Positions 34,243 through 42,493 of a stretch of DNA of 64,000 nucleotides are shown in pieces. This DNA comes from Thermococcus sp. M39. Its GTDB lineage: Archaea; Methanobacteriota_B; Thermococci; Thermococcales; Thermococcaceae. The notes beneath the pieces are model-generated. The model saw only the letters and a list, made by a program, of their open reading frames with translations. It was not told the DNA's origin and ran no database searches. Location: assembly GCF_012027325.1 (NCBI RefSeq), contig NZ_SNUG01000003.1, forward strand, positions 124,001-188,000, given 5' to 3'. The position numbers were made by a program, and so were the translations under genes. Within the stretch, counting starts at the first letter, position 1; the number at the start of each line of letters is the position of its first letter.

Positions 34243-34347
34243 AAAGCTCACCAGTAAAATTATTATTGTCTTGAAGCTTTTTAACTTTTGGCTTCTCTGA
34301 GATAATAATTATATTCCCGGCACATATTCATTAAATGAGGGATAGCT

Positions 34348-34662
34348 ATGGAAGAAGAGATGCTCAAGAGGATTAATGAATACATCGAATCAGGAGATGA
34401 GTACTTTAAAGAGGGAAACTACAGACTGGCGTTTAGGTCTTATCTTGAAGCTATGTACAGCATAAGCGTTTACCTAATCTACAGGGATATAGGAATTCTA
34501 TTGCCCCCAGGCGGTGCTTTAGGAATGATTAAAATTAGATACCCAGATATATACGAGGTGATAGAAAAGTACATTCCATATGAAGCCAGAATAACAAGTG
34601 TTGATGAGGCTGTTGTAAAAAACATTAGAGAAGATTTAGTAAAGATACACGAGAGCATTTAG
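34348..34662 (+). CDS. Small helical protein, HEPN/TPR-like
   Basis: A 104-residue, mainly helical protein. The segment YFKEGNYRLAFRSYLEAMYS resembles the helix pair of HEPN or TPR units. There is no RxxxxH nuclease motif of active HEPN proteins, so nothing is claimed about RNA cleavage. The ribosome site is weak (GAGGGATAGCT). No adjacent MNT-type nucleotidyltransferase gene is present, so a toxin-antitoxin pair is not supported. Confidence 0.6.
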   Translation: MEEEMLKRINEYIESGDEYFKEGNYRLAFRSYLEAMYSISVYLIYRDIGILLPPGGALGMIKIRYPDIYEVIEKYIPYEARITSVDEAVVKNIREDLVKIHESI

Positions 34663-34701
34663 AGTCCGATTACTCAATTAATAAGATAGCACAAAATAGA
34701 A

Positions 34702-35166
34702 TTAGGACCGCAAATATGAGGAATCTATGATACCATCCTCCTCTTCACTTTCCCAATCTTTTTCTTCTTCAAGCAGTGTAAATAGAGTTTTCTTGAAACC
34801 TGGGACTGTCCACAGAATGATTATTATGTACACATTGGCGTTTATCATGTGGCCATGAGGCTCCACTGCAAGAACTAAATAATCCCCTTTCTCCCCCAGA
34901 ATTTTAATTCTCGACACTGCAAACTTTGCGTATCCATACATATTCTTTCCATTGTCTCTCCAGAAGGATATAAACTCAAGTGAGTGAGATTTGTAGAAGA
35001 TATCAATGAGCGGTAAAGCTGTCTTAGCGGAGATAATTGGATACCTTTTGTCCTTGTGAACCAAAAACATTGTGCCCCTTGCGGTACCTATGTGAAGTGA
35101 GCTACATAAGTTGTCAATATACACACCTAGTGCCCTTTCTACATTAGAATGTAACATATCCATCAT
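34702..35166 (-). CDS. Uncharacterised protein, paralog of the next upstream gene
   Basis: A 154-residue protein with a mixed beta-rich core and an acidic C-terminal tail (LLEEEKDWESEEEDG). It shares the pattern SxxKGTM/S...PIIS...P.LDIF with the protein encoded at 35380-35775. ATG 35166 has GGTGGTGATT before it. Family not recognised; function unknown. Confidence 0.65.
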   Translation of the reverse strand: MMDMLHSNVERALGVYIDNLCSSLHIGTARGTMFLVHKDKRYPIISAKTALPLIDIFYKSHSLEFISFWRDNGKNMYGYAKFAVSRIKILGEKGDYLVLAVEPHGHMINANVYIIIILWTVPGFKKTLFTLLEEEKDWESEEEDGIIDSSYLRS

Positions 35167-35168
35167 AA

Positions 35169-35378
35169 TCACCACCGTGTATGATACATAATTTGACACA
35201 ATTTATTCCCAGATATGAACTGATTGTATGAGAAGAACAAAAATAAGTAATAAGTGCAGACTTCACTTATCTGGATGCATTTCACTTGTATTACCTCCCG
35301 ATTTATAAACACACAAGATTTGAGAAAATTTCCCAAACCTTCCAAATTATCTAGTATCGTGAGATATTTCCTAGCCAT
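35169..35378 (-). CDS. Possible 69-residue ORF between the two paralogs
   Basis: An ATG at 35378 (after GGGAG and the preceding stop) runs to a TGA just before the next gene. The reading frame includes MARKYLTILDNLEGLGNFLK, then an aromatic-rich, low-quality tail. It also contains a terminator-like hairpin (AAGTG/CACTT with a T-rich run). Probably not a real gene; listed because of operon-like spacing. Confidence 0.2.
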   Translation of the reverse strand: MARKYLTILDNLEGLGNFLKSCVFINREVIQVKCIQISEVCTYYLFLFFSYNQFISGNKLCQIMYHTRW

Positions 35379-35379
35379 T

Positions 35380-35775
35380 TTAAGTTCTCCCAAATTCAAT
35401 TGCTTCAAGAATTTTCTCCTTAGTTGCAGGTTCAGCATGCAAATTAACTCTGACAAACCCCTTAACATCTTGAGTTCTTTTTTCAGAAAATACATAAAGT
35501 ACAAGCTCCTCATCAGTTTCCTCTATAACCTCTATATGATTAAGTGGGATTTTTATGTATCCATACTCTGCTTCCTTCCCATGCCTCCAAAATCCGAAGA
35601 AAATTAAACTATCTTCATTGCAGAATACATCCAGCATAGGTTGGGGGGTCCGAGAAATTATGGGAAATTCTCCTTCTTCTGTAACTGCGGTGATACTACC
35701 TTTTACACTACCAAGATAAAGCCCACCCGAAAGCATATCCAAATAAAATCCCAAAATTTCACTACCTTTCTCCAT
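35380..35775 (-). CDS. Uncharacterised protein, paralog of the 34702 gene
   Basis: A 131-residue protein with the same core as its downstream paralog: LGFYLDMLSGGLYLGSVKGS, then FPIISRTPQPMLDVF, SLIFFGFWRHG and EYGYIKIPLNHIEV. The paralog has VYIDNLCSSLHIGTARGTM, YPIISAKTALPLIDIF, FISFWRDNG and MYGYAKFAVSRIKI at the same places. The two are separated by 213 bases. Start ATG 35775 with AAGTGATTGT before it. No family recognised. Confidence 0.68.
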   Translation of the reverse strand: MEKGSEILGFYLDMLSGGLYLGSVKGSITAVTEEGEFPIISRTPQPMLDVFCNEDSLIFFGFWRHGKEAEYGYIKIPLNHIEVIEETDEELVLYVFSEKRTQDVKGFVRVNLHAEPATKEKILEAIEFGRT

Positions 35776-35845
35776 ACAATCACTTCCCTTAAATATAATA
35801 CCCCCTAATCCTTCTTAGGTAATGAGAAATTAACGGGGTGAAAAC

Positions 35846-36529
35846 ATGAGGATAGTTTCAGCTGACACTGGAGGGGCTGTGCTAGATGAGAACTATGAAC
35901 CAATAGGACTGATAGCAACCGCCGCTGTCCTCGTTGAAAAGCCATACAAAACAGCGACAATGAGCATAGTGAAATATGCTGATCCATTTAACTACGATTT
36001 AAGTGGAAGAGAGGCAATTAAAGATGAAGTGTTTTTAGCCATAAAGCTCGCTAAGAAAGTTAAACCAGATGTAATTCACCTAGATTCAAGCTTAGGTGGA
36101 ATAGAACTCAGAAAACTTGATGATCCAACAATAGATGCATTAAGAATCTCAGATAGAGGCAAAGCGATATGGCATGAGCTGAGCAAAGATCTGCAGCCTT
36201 TGGCAAAGCGCTTTTGGGAAGACACTGGGATAGAGATTTTGGCAATTGGAAAGGACAGCGTAGCTGTTAGGATTGCAGAAATTTACGCTGGAATTTATTC
36301 AGCAAAATGGGCAGTTGAGCATGCAAAGAAAGAGGGTAACATAAGGATAGGTCTCCCGAGGTACATGAGAGTTGAAATCCATGAAAGCAGAATTTACGGT
36401 GAAAGCTTAGATCCCAGAGAAGGTGGATTGTATGGAGAAATAGAGTCGAATAATGAAGGAATCGGGTGGGAGCTTTATCCCAATCCAGTAGCTAGGACTT
36501 TCATGGTGCTGGAGGTGTGGAAAGAATAA
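35846..36529 (+). CDS. DUF4152 family protein
   Basis: A 227-residue archaeal DUF4152 protein with an RNase H-like opening (RIVSADTGGAVLDENYEPIG) and acidic residues later (DVIHLDSSLGG). The predicted fold suggests a nucleic-acid or nucleotide hydrolase-like core, but catalysis is not proven. The ATG has GGGGTGAAAAC before it. It is convergent with iorA. Confidence 0.75.
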   Translation: MRIVSADTGGAVLDENYEPIGLIATAAVLVEKPYKTATMSIVKYADPFNYDLSGREAIKDEVFLAIKLAKKVKPDVIHLDSSLGGIELRKLDDPTIDALRISDRGKAIWHELSKDLQPLAKRFWEDTGIEILAIGKDSVAVRIAEIYAGIYSAKWAVEHAKKEGNIRIGLPRYMRVEIHESRIYGESLDPREGGLYGEIESNNEGIGWELYPNPVARTFMVLEVWKE

Positions 36530-36538
36530 AAAGGAAGC

Positions 36539-38389
36539 TTACTCTTTCTTCTCTATTTCACTTGGAAACTTAATTGCATCAAACGGACAAAGCTGGTTGC
36601 AGATTCCACAACCTGTACATATTAACGGGTCAATCTTGACTTTGTTGATCTCTGGATCATAAACCAGTGCAGGACAACCTGTCAGAAGAATGCACGCCTT
36701 ACAGCCAACACATTTGTCCCCAATTACTGTCGGCAGTTCTTCTATCTCACCTCTTCTTATCACTGGAATTATGCACTCCCTCTTAGCTATGATAACTGCT
36801 GGTCCCTTAATCTGCATCGCTTCTTTTATTGCTTCTCTCGTTGCCTTCAAATCATACGGATCAACTGTTTTGACGTATTTGACTCCTAAAGCTTTGACTA
36901 ATGCCTCAATGTCAATCTCATTGAATTTTCTCCCTGTTTCACTTCCACCAGTTCCGGGGTGAGGCTGATGTCCAGTCATTGCCGTTGTTCTGTTGTCAAG
37001 AATCATCACAAGAACATCAAGATTCTTGTAAACAGCATCCACCAGAGGCTGTATTCCGTTGTGGAAGAATGTCGAGTCTCCAATTGTGGCAACAATTTTC
37101 TTGCCAAAAGCTATGCTCTGGCCGTTTGCTAAGCTTATGCTTGCTCCCATGACGTATTCCGTCCAAATAGCCTCAAGAGGGGGTAGCAATGAGAGGGCAT
37201 AGCACCCAATATCCCCATGAACTGGAAGCTCATCTCTTTTGAATTTAAGTTCTCTAAGAGCATCGAGCAGAGCTCTATAAGAGCCGCGGTGAGGGCAGCC
37301 TGGACACATGGTTGGAGGTCTTGAGGGTGCTAGTTTTTCTGCTTCTTCCACTTCCTTAGGCTTCTCGTAGCTTTGGGCTTCCTTTCCAAGAAGTCTCAAA
37401 AGGGCGTTTCTAACCAAGCTTGGCGTTAACTCTCCTTCAAGAGGCAAATGGCCGGTTCTCTTCCCATATATTGGAACGCTAAGCCCTTCCTCATACGCTG
37501 CAATTTTAACCTCTTCCTCTAAGAAAGGTGCCCCATCCTCAACAACTATCGCCATGTCAACGCTCTTAAGAAAATCAACTACCAGTTTCCTTGGAAGAGG
37601 ATGCGGGGTTGAGAGCTTTAAGATTTTAAAGCTTTCACCAATCTTTGGAACAACTTCTTTTACATAGTTGTATGGAGCTCCTTCAGCAATAATTCCTATT
37701 CTTCCGTCACCTTCAACCCAGTTGAAGCTTAAAGTTTCGAATTCTTTTTCAATTTCTCTAAGCGTCTTGTTCAGCCATTTATGCCTCTCCAAGTTGCCTT
37801 TCATTGAGGCTCTCACATACCTCTGTATGTCCTTCTTGAACTCCGGCTTTCTCTCAAGCTTAACAAACTCGCCAACTTCAACGTCAGCAGTTGTGTGATT
37901 TACCCTAGTCGTAGTTCTGAATATCACAGGAACTTTGTATTTCTCACTAAGCTCATAGGCATATTTGATTAAGTCATGAGCTTCTTGGGGGTCATAAGGC
38001 TCAAGGACCGGTAAAAGGGAGAGCTTTCCATAATATCTGTCATCTTGCTCTGTTTGAGAAGTATGAGGCCCAGGGTCATCTGCAACAAGAATCACCAATC
38101 CACCTTCAACACCAGAATAAGCCAAGCTCATGAGAGGATCAGCGGCAACGTTTAAGCCAACACATTTCATAGTTACCAAACTTCTAAGCCCAGCATAAGA
38201 AACGCCAGCTGCTTCTTCTAAAGCTACTTTCTCATTTGGCGCCCATTCAGCAAAAATCTCAGGATTAAGACGTGCTATCGTTTCAATGACCTCGGTTGAT
38301 GGGGTTCCAGGATAACCAGTTGCAAAAGAAATTCCGCTCTCTAAAGCTCCATAAGCAATAGCTTCATTACCCATCAAAAGTTTCCTCAT
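36539..38389 (-). CDS. iorA: Indolepyruvate:ferredoxin oxidoreductase alpha subunit (IorA)
   Basis: A 616-residue thiamine-diphosphate subunit of the oxidoreductase that turns aryl pyruvates from aromatic amino acids into aryl-acetyl-CoA with ferredoxin reduction. The N-terminal pyrimidine-binding half starts MRKLLMGNEAIAYGALE and YPGTPSTEVIETIA. The ThDP-binding half has CPGCPHRGSY and GDSTFFHNGIQ. The C terminus carries two 4Fe-4S motifs (CVGCKACILLTGCP, CTGCGICNQLCP). ATG 38389 follows GGTGGTGAGG. The beta subunit iorB is usually adjacent but is not next to it here. Confidence 0.93.
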   Translation of the reverse strand: MRKLLMGNEAIAYGALESGISFATGYPGTPSTEVIETIARLNPEIFAEWAPNEKVALEEAAGVSYAGLRSLVTMKCVGLNVAADPLMSLAYSGVEGGLVILVADDPGPHTSQTEQDDRYYGKLSLLPVLEPYDPQEAHDLIKYAYELSEKYKVPVIFRTTTRVNHTTADVEVGEFVKLERKPEFKKDIQRYVRASMKGNLERHKWLNKTLREIEKEFETLSFNWVEGDGRIGIIAEGAPYNYVKEVVPKIGESFKILKLSTPHPLPRKLVVDFLKSVDMAIVVEDGAPFLEEEVKIAAYEEGLSVPIYGKRTGHLPLEGELTPSLVRNALLRLLGKEAQSYEKPKEVEEAEKLAPSRPPTMCPGCPHRGSYRALLDALRELKFKRDELPVHGDIGCYALSLLPPLEAIWTEYVMGASISLANGQSIAFGKKIVATIGDSTFFHNGIQPLVDAVYKNLDVLVMILDNRTTAMTGHQPHPGTGGSETGRKFNEIDIEALVKALGVKYVKTVDPYDLKATREAIKEAMQIKGPAVIIAKRECIIPVIRRGEIEELPTVIGDKCVGCKACILLTGCPALVYDPEINKVKIDPLICTGCGICNQLCPFDAIKFPSEIEKKE

Positions 38390-38515
38390 CCTCACCACCA
38401 AAAATTAATCGAGCTTCATGTTAAAAACCCGTATTTCGGAAAGATAGCAGGCAGAATGAAAAAGATTCAAAAGAGAGAGGAGAATCCAAATTAAATTTCA
38501 AAGGTATATTTTCAC

Positions 38516-38722
38516 TTAGCTTTCTTGTTCTCCTAATCTAAAAACAATGATCAGAAGCACAATTATAACTAAAAATGCACCTCCAGTTTCTAAACCAAGT
38601 CCCTTGATAATTATAGAAACCTTAAAAACCACTTCCCATCCTATAAATGCTGTTATCATGAGAACCATCAGAGCAAGGAGAATTTTGTATCCATAGCGCT
38701 CCATGAAAAGCGCAAAATCCAA
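38516..38722 (-). CDS. Small membrane protein, paralog of the 38729 gene
   Basis: A 68-residue protein with two membrane helices (about residues 14-34 and 44-62). The N-terminal MDFALFMERYGYKILLALM matches the start of the gene at 38729. Start is a TTG with GGAGGTGAT upstream. Function unknown. Confidence 0.6.
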   Translation of the reverse strand: MDFALFMERYGYKILLALMVLMITAFIGWEVVFKVSIIIKGLGLETGGAFLVIIVLLIIVFRLGEQES

Positions 38723-38728
38723 AATAAA

Positions 38729-38986
38729 TCACCTCCTCTTATACCACTTATCATCATAGAAGTACTTTCCATGTGCTTGGGCATAGGCATCCATGACCTT
38801 TCTCCTAACTGAGAAAGCGTAAACCACCACTATTATTAGCATCAGCCCCCCAATTTCCCAGCTGTATCTCCGGAGGAAGTATAGGTAGCCGAGTATTGGT
38901 ATTCCAACAACCACTACTATTACGAGAGCCATCAATCCAAGAAGTAGCTTATATCCATACCTCTCCATGAAGAGGGCAAAATCCAT
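38729..38986 (-). CDS. Small membrane protein, paralog of the 38516 gene
   Basis: An 85-residue protein with two membrane helices and a basic, aromatic tail (HGKYFYDDKWYKRR). It shares MDFALFMERYGYKLLLGLM with its neighbour 6 bases downstream, so the pair is a tandem duplication. GGTGGTGTTT precedes ATG 38986. Possibly regulatory or structural in the membrane. Confidence 0.62.
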   Translation of the reverse strand: MDFALFMERYGYKLLLGLMALVIVVVVGIPILGYLYFLRRYSWEIGGLMLIIVVVYAFSVRRKVMDAYAQAHGKYFYDDKWYKRR

Positions 38987-39092
38987 AAACACCACCATGG
39001 TAAATTCTCCATTAAAGTTTAAAAGTTTTTCATTTATTGTAGTTGCCGAGCATCTTAAATATCTTCACAGCAATTAATCAATGGTGCCAAAA

Positions 39093-39380
39093 ATGAAGGT
39101 TAAAGAGCTTTTAGAGCTTGTTGAAGAAGCAATAGCAAACGTCAAAGTTGCAGTAGTTGTGAGCAATCAAAGAATTTTTGAAAGCCCTCATACAAGCTGG
39201 GAGTTTACTCAGCGCTCTTTAGAGTTGCAAGATGAACTCGATAAGCTGAATAGGATAAAAGACTATCTCTTAAAATTTGATCCGGAGGAGGATGTCAAGA
39301 AGATGTTCTCAAAGGAAGAGTTTGAGGAACTTTTGAAATACCTAGCAACAATAAGGGAGATGAAGGAGCATGAATTTTAA
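39093..39380 (+). CDS. Small hypothetical protein upstream of the MazG-YbaK fusion
   Basis: A 95-residue helical protein (LLELVEEAIANVKVAVVVSN; ELQDELDKLNRIKDYLL). The ATG at 39093 is chosen because GGTG lies 6 bases upstream, while the in-frame ATG at 39081 precedes that site. It overlaps the next gene by 11 bases and is probably co-translated with it. A TATA (CTTAAATATC) lies about 40 bases upstream. No family recognised. Confidence 0.68.
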   Translation: MKVKELLELVEEAIANVKVAVVVSNQRIFESPHTSWEFTQRSLELQDELDKLNRIKDYLLKFDPEEDVKKMFSKEEFEELLKYLATIREMKEHEF

Positions 39381-40119
39381 AGAGCTTGAGGAAAGAGCGG
39401 TTAAGTTTCGAGATGAAAGACTGTGGAAGAAATACCACACTCCGAAAAACCTCACTATTTCAATAGCTGTAGAGGTGGGAGAGCTTTTAGAGCATTTCCA
39501 GTGGGACACAAACGAAGAAATTCTTGAGAAAGTTAAGAATCCAAAGATTAAAGAAGAGATTGGAGATGAAATTGCTGATATAATAATCTACCTCACGCTT
39601 TTGGCCCATGAGCTTGGCATTGACTTAGATGAAGCTGTTGAAAGGAAGCTGAAGAAAAATGAGGAAAAGTATCCAGCAAAGGAAATAAGACTTCAAGAAA
39701 TCGTTGAAGAGCTTGGAGGGGAAATAATTGAAGTTGGAAAAGAAGTTAGGAGCGTCAAACAGGTTACAAAGCTCCTAGGAGTCAAGCCAGAGCAAGTTGT
39801 TAAATCCCTAGTCTTCATCACTGAAAAGGAGCCAATTTTAGTCATAGTTGATGGAAAGTCTAAAGCTAGCTTAGAAAAGCTCGCAAAATACTTTAGGAAA
39901 GTTAGAATGGCAAGCAAAGAGGAAGTTGAGAAAATTACAGGATATAAAGTCGGAGAAGTTCCACCAGTTGGGGTTTCAATTAGAACGGTGATTGACAAGA
40001 AAGTCCTTGAAAAAGAAATCGTAATAGCCGGCGGTGGAAGAATTGACCGCCTGATAAAGATAAAGCCAGAGAAGACAGTTGAGTTCCAAAAGGCCGAAGT
40101 TCTAGACATTGCGGAATAA
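39370..40119 (+). CDS. MazG-like NTP pyrophosphohydrolase fused to YbaK-type aminoacyl-tRNA editing domain
   Basis: A 249-residue two-domain protein. Residues 1-105 are a MazG/RS21-C6-type house-cleaning pyrophosphatase with metal-binding Glu/Asp residues in IAVEVGELLEHFQWDTNEE and EIGDEIADIIIYL. Residues 110-249 are a YbaK/EbsC/INS domain (QVTKLLGVKPEQVVKSLVF, VIVDGKSKASLEKLA, GEVPPVGVSI) that hydrolyses mischarged aminoacyl-tRNA such as Ala- or Cys-tRNAPro. The junction is KYPAKE/IRLQEIV. The fusion couples nucleotide-pool and translation quality control; the combination looks unusual. Confidence 0.83.
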   Translation: MNFKELEERAVKFRDERLWKKYHTPKNLTISIAVEVGELLEHFQWDTNEEILEKVKNPKIKEEIGDEIADIIIYLTLLAHELGIDLDEAVERKLKKNEEKYPAKEIRLQEIVEELGGEIIEVGKEVRSVKQVTKLLGVKPEQVVKSLVFITEKEPILVIVDGKSKASLEKLAKYFRKVRMASKEEVEKITGYKVGEVPPVGVSIRTVIDKKVLEKEIVIAGGGRIDRLIKIKPEKTVEFQKAEVLDIAE

Positions 40120-40126
40120 AAAGAAA

Positions 40127-40438
40127 TCAGAAAGCACCATAGGCCTTAAGCTCCTCAGCAAGCTTTTTATAGTCTTCAGCTTCCATCACTTTTTCTGCCA
40201 TCTTTGTTAGGAGAAAATAAAGAGTTGCAATGTTATTTTTAGTGAGCTTAATCCTCACGTCAATTCCAAATCCATAAATCTCAACATAATCATCTTTGAA
40301 TACAACGTAATAAGTTGCCTTTTGAGAGTCATTATATTCGTCTTCAGAAGGCTGCTCATCAGTGGGAAAAAGAACCAGCGGCTCTTTGAGAATGTCAAGC
40401 TCCATTTCATAATATTCAAACTTTCTCATACTAATCAT
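40127..40438 (-). CDS. Hypothetical small protein
   Basis: A 103-residue acidic protein (LFPTDEQPSEDEYNDSQ; KLTKNNIATLYFLLTKMA). The ATG at 40438 is selected because GGTGGTTAGCC lies before it; the longer frame to 40471 starts in a low-quality stretch. It is convergent with the MazG-YbaK gene. Function unknown. Confidence 0.6.
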   Translation of the reverse strand: MISMRKFEYYEMELDILKEPLVLFPTDEQPSEDEYNDSQKATYYVVFKDDYVEIYGFGIDVRIKLTKNNIATLYFLLTKMAEKVMEAEDYKKLAEELKAYGAF

Positions 40439-40559
40439 GGCTAACCACCAACTAGAAGAGCATACAGCCACAATTTGCTACATACTCCTTTGTTCCTGCT
40501 CTTTAAAAGCTTTTTCATTCGACGATTTGCAAAGAGATTTTAGACAAAAAAGGTAAAAA

Positions 40560-41009
40560 TCAACTCTTAAATGCAGTTCTAAGCTTTTCAGTTTCCTCTT
40601 CACTCATCCTGTTCCTAATCCATCGTTCTTTTAGCTCTAAGTTCTCGTCTTCAATGTCAAGGACAGCCTTTCTGACACCCCCTCTCGGAAAGTTCGTATC
40701 TCCTTCATACCTCGGAATTACATGAATGTGAAGATGAGGAACAGTCTGCCCAGCGGCTTTTCCTAAATTTATACCAACATTAAAGCCGTCTGGATTTAAA
40801 GTCAGCTTCAACTTCTCCATTGCAAGTTCAATTCCTCTAAGCAAGGCAACTTTCTCCTCAAAGCTCAGCTCCTCCCATTTTTCCACATGCCTCTTTGGGA
40901 CAACCAATAGATGACCTTTATTGGCTGGATAAGAGTCAATAAGGATCCTAATTAAGTCATCTTCATAAAGCAGCACTTCAGGATTTGCATTGCAGAAGGG
41001 GCATTTCAT
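40560..41009 (-). CDS. HIT-family nucleotide hydrolase or transferase
   Basis: A 149-residue histidine-triad protein. The HIT motif HLHIHVIPR is clear, with an N-terminal zinc-type CPFCNANPE and LIDSYPANKGHLLVVPKRHV. Such proteins act on dinucleoside polyphosphates or nucleotide phosphoramidates. The ATG follows GGAGGTGGTTAA. Substrate not determined. Confidence 0.92.
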   Translation of the reverse strand: MKCPFCNANPEVLLYEDDLIRILIDSYPANKGHLLVVPKRHVEKWEELSFEEKVALLRGIELAMEKLKLTLNPDGFNVGINLGKAAGQTVPHLHIHVIPRYEGDTNFPRGGVRKAVLDIEDENLELKERWIRNRMSEEETEKLRTAFKS

Positions 41010-41054
41010 TTAACCACCTCCAAAATTATAAAGAGGAAGAAAATAAAAAGCTAT

Positions 41055-41112
41055 GGCAGATGATGAGCTTGGCCGCTCCTGAGTGATGAGGACAAACCTC
41101 GGTCCTGATGCC
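41055..41112 (+). ncRNA. Box C/D small RNA (2'-O-methylation guide)
   Basis: The sequence shows every C/D element in order: a terminal stem GGCA/TGCC, box C ATGATGA (41060-41066), a 12-base guide GCTTGGCCGCTC, box D' CTGA (41079-41082), box C' GTGATGA (41083-41089), a 15-base guide GGACAAACCTCGGTC, and box D CTGA (41105-41108). It ends directly before the glgA stop region. The guides would direct L7Ae/Nop5/fibrillarin to two RNA positions; the targets are not identified. Confidence 0.85.
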
Positions 41113-42483
41113 TCATTTTATGAAGCTTATTGCCTTGTCTATGTCATTTTTGTAAGCTCTGAGATATCTCCTACATGCGTTCTCCCATGTAAAGACTTCC
41201 TTTGCTTTCCTCTTCCCATTAGCCCTCATTTTCTTCAGCAGCTCTGGATTTTCCTCCCTAAGCTTCGCCATCCTAAGCATTGCTTGGGCTAAAGCGAAGG
41301 CATCCCTTGGAGGAACTAAAAGTCCTGTGGCATTTTCTTCATCTTCATCCAAGCTCACTATAGTATCTTTAATGCCCCCAACCGCTGAACCAATTGGAAT
41401 TGCTCCTAAGCACATTGCCTCCATCTGCACAAGACCAAAAGGCTCAAAGTATGAAGGCACTACAACAAAATCCACACTACCGTAGAACTCTCTCGTAAAT
41501 TCTCTTTTGAGCATCTTGGTGATGACCTTCACGTTGCTTGGATATTTGCTCTCCACTGCATGTGCCCAGTTCTCAAGCTCTGGGTCGCCTTTCCCAATGA
41601 TGATGAACCTCATCCTAGAGAACTCTTGAGGATAGCTCTCCGCTAAAATTTCGATAGCCCTCAAAAGGGTATCTACTCCCTTCTGTGCTCTGTCAAATCT
41701 ACCTATGAACATAAAAGCAATCCCATCGCTTAAGCCTAAGCTTTCAAGTATCTTTTTCCTCCTCTCCTCTCTCGATAAATTTCTGTTCTCCAAGAGCTCC
41801 TCATTCCAGAAGTCGCAAGCTATGCCGTTGAAGACGTGAGTTACTTTGCCCTCAAACATTCCGAAGAATGCCCATTCCTCCCAGAGGTAGCTTCTGCTAA
41901 CTGTTGTAACGAGATCAGCTATGTAGCAGAGGGTATGTTCTGGATCTATGTCTGGATAAGGAGCTAATTCCCCTAAGTTAGATATGTGGAAGTAATACGC
42001 TGGAACTTTGGATTTGTTCAAGCGGTGAATGGTTGCAACGATAGGGATTTGGAAGTATTTCCTTAAAAGCCCAGCAGCAAAGACAGTGTGCCAGTCGTGA
42101 GCATGTATCACCTCGGGCTTTCCTTCCCTTTCTATAATTTTGTTCAACAATCCAACGCTTGCTTTTCCAAAATGAACTGCTTTGCTTAGCATACCCTCCC
42201 ATCCAGGGCCATAAACATCAGGATTGTCTAATAGAGGGTCGCTAATTGAAAAAACTCTGACTCCATTCTGCTTTCTCTCATAAACCTTAACCTCCCAAAC
42301 ATGACCCGAAACGTCTATTTTAAAGCTTGTATATTCTTTTCCTTCTTTGAAGCCGTGTGATGGTGTGAAAACGATAACCTCATTGCCAAGCTCCGCTAAG
42401 GTTTCAGCTATGCTGGTTATTGCCTCAGCTAACCCACCGACTTTCACTGGTAGATACTCAAATCCAAGCATTAAGATTTTCAT
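41113..42483 (-). CDS. glgA: Glycogen synthase (GT5)
   Basis: A 456-residue glycosyltransferase that extends alpha-1,4-glucan from a nucleotide sugar. The N-terminal KVGGLAEAITSIAETLAELG is the conserved sugar-nucleotide site of glycogen/starch synthases, MFIGRFDRAQKGVDTLL begins the C-terminal GT-B domain, and PSYFEPFGLVQMEAMCLG holds the E...E motif. ATG 42483 follows GAGGTGCTAAAA; longer frames overlap trmBL1. It lies 10 bases after trmBL1 and shares its promoter. In Thermococcales it may accept UDP- or ADP-glucose. Confidence 0.92.
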   Translation of the reverse strand: MKILMLGFEYLPVKVGGLAEAITSIAETLAELGNEVIVFTPSHGFKEGKEYTSFKIDVSGHVWEVKVYERKQNGVRVFSISDPLLDNPDVYGPGWEGMLSKAVHFGKASVGLLNKIIEREGKPEVIHAHDWHTVFAAGLLRKYFQIPIVATIHRLNKSKVPAYYFHISNLGELAPYPDIDPEHTLCYIADLVTTVSRSYLWEEWAFFGMFEGKVTHVFNGIACDFWNEELLENRNLSREERRKKILESLGLSDGIAFMFIGRFDRAQKGVDTLLRAIEILAESYPQEFSRMRFIIIGKGDPELENWAHAVESKYPSNVKVITKMLKREFTREFYGSVDFVVVPSYFEPFGLVQMEAMCLGAIPIGSAVGGIKDTIVSLDEDEENATGLLVPPRDAFALAQAMLRMAKLREENPELLKKMRANGKRKAKEVFTWENACRRYLRAYKNDIDKAISFIK

Positions 42484-42493
42484 TTTTAGCACC

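Noticed and set aside
34348-34662. HEPN toxin of a toxin-antitoxin pair
   Set aside because: No RxxxxH motif and no nucleotidyltransferase partner next to it.
35169-35378. 69-codon ORF between the two paralogs as a third operon gene
   Set aside because: The tail is low-quality and aromatic-rich, and it covers a terminator-like hairpin. Kept only as a very low-confidence entry.
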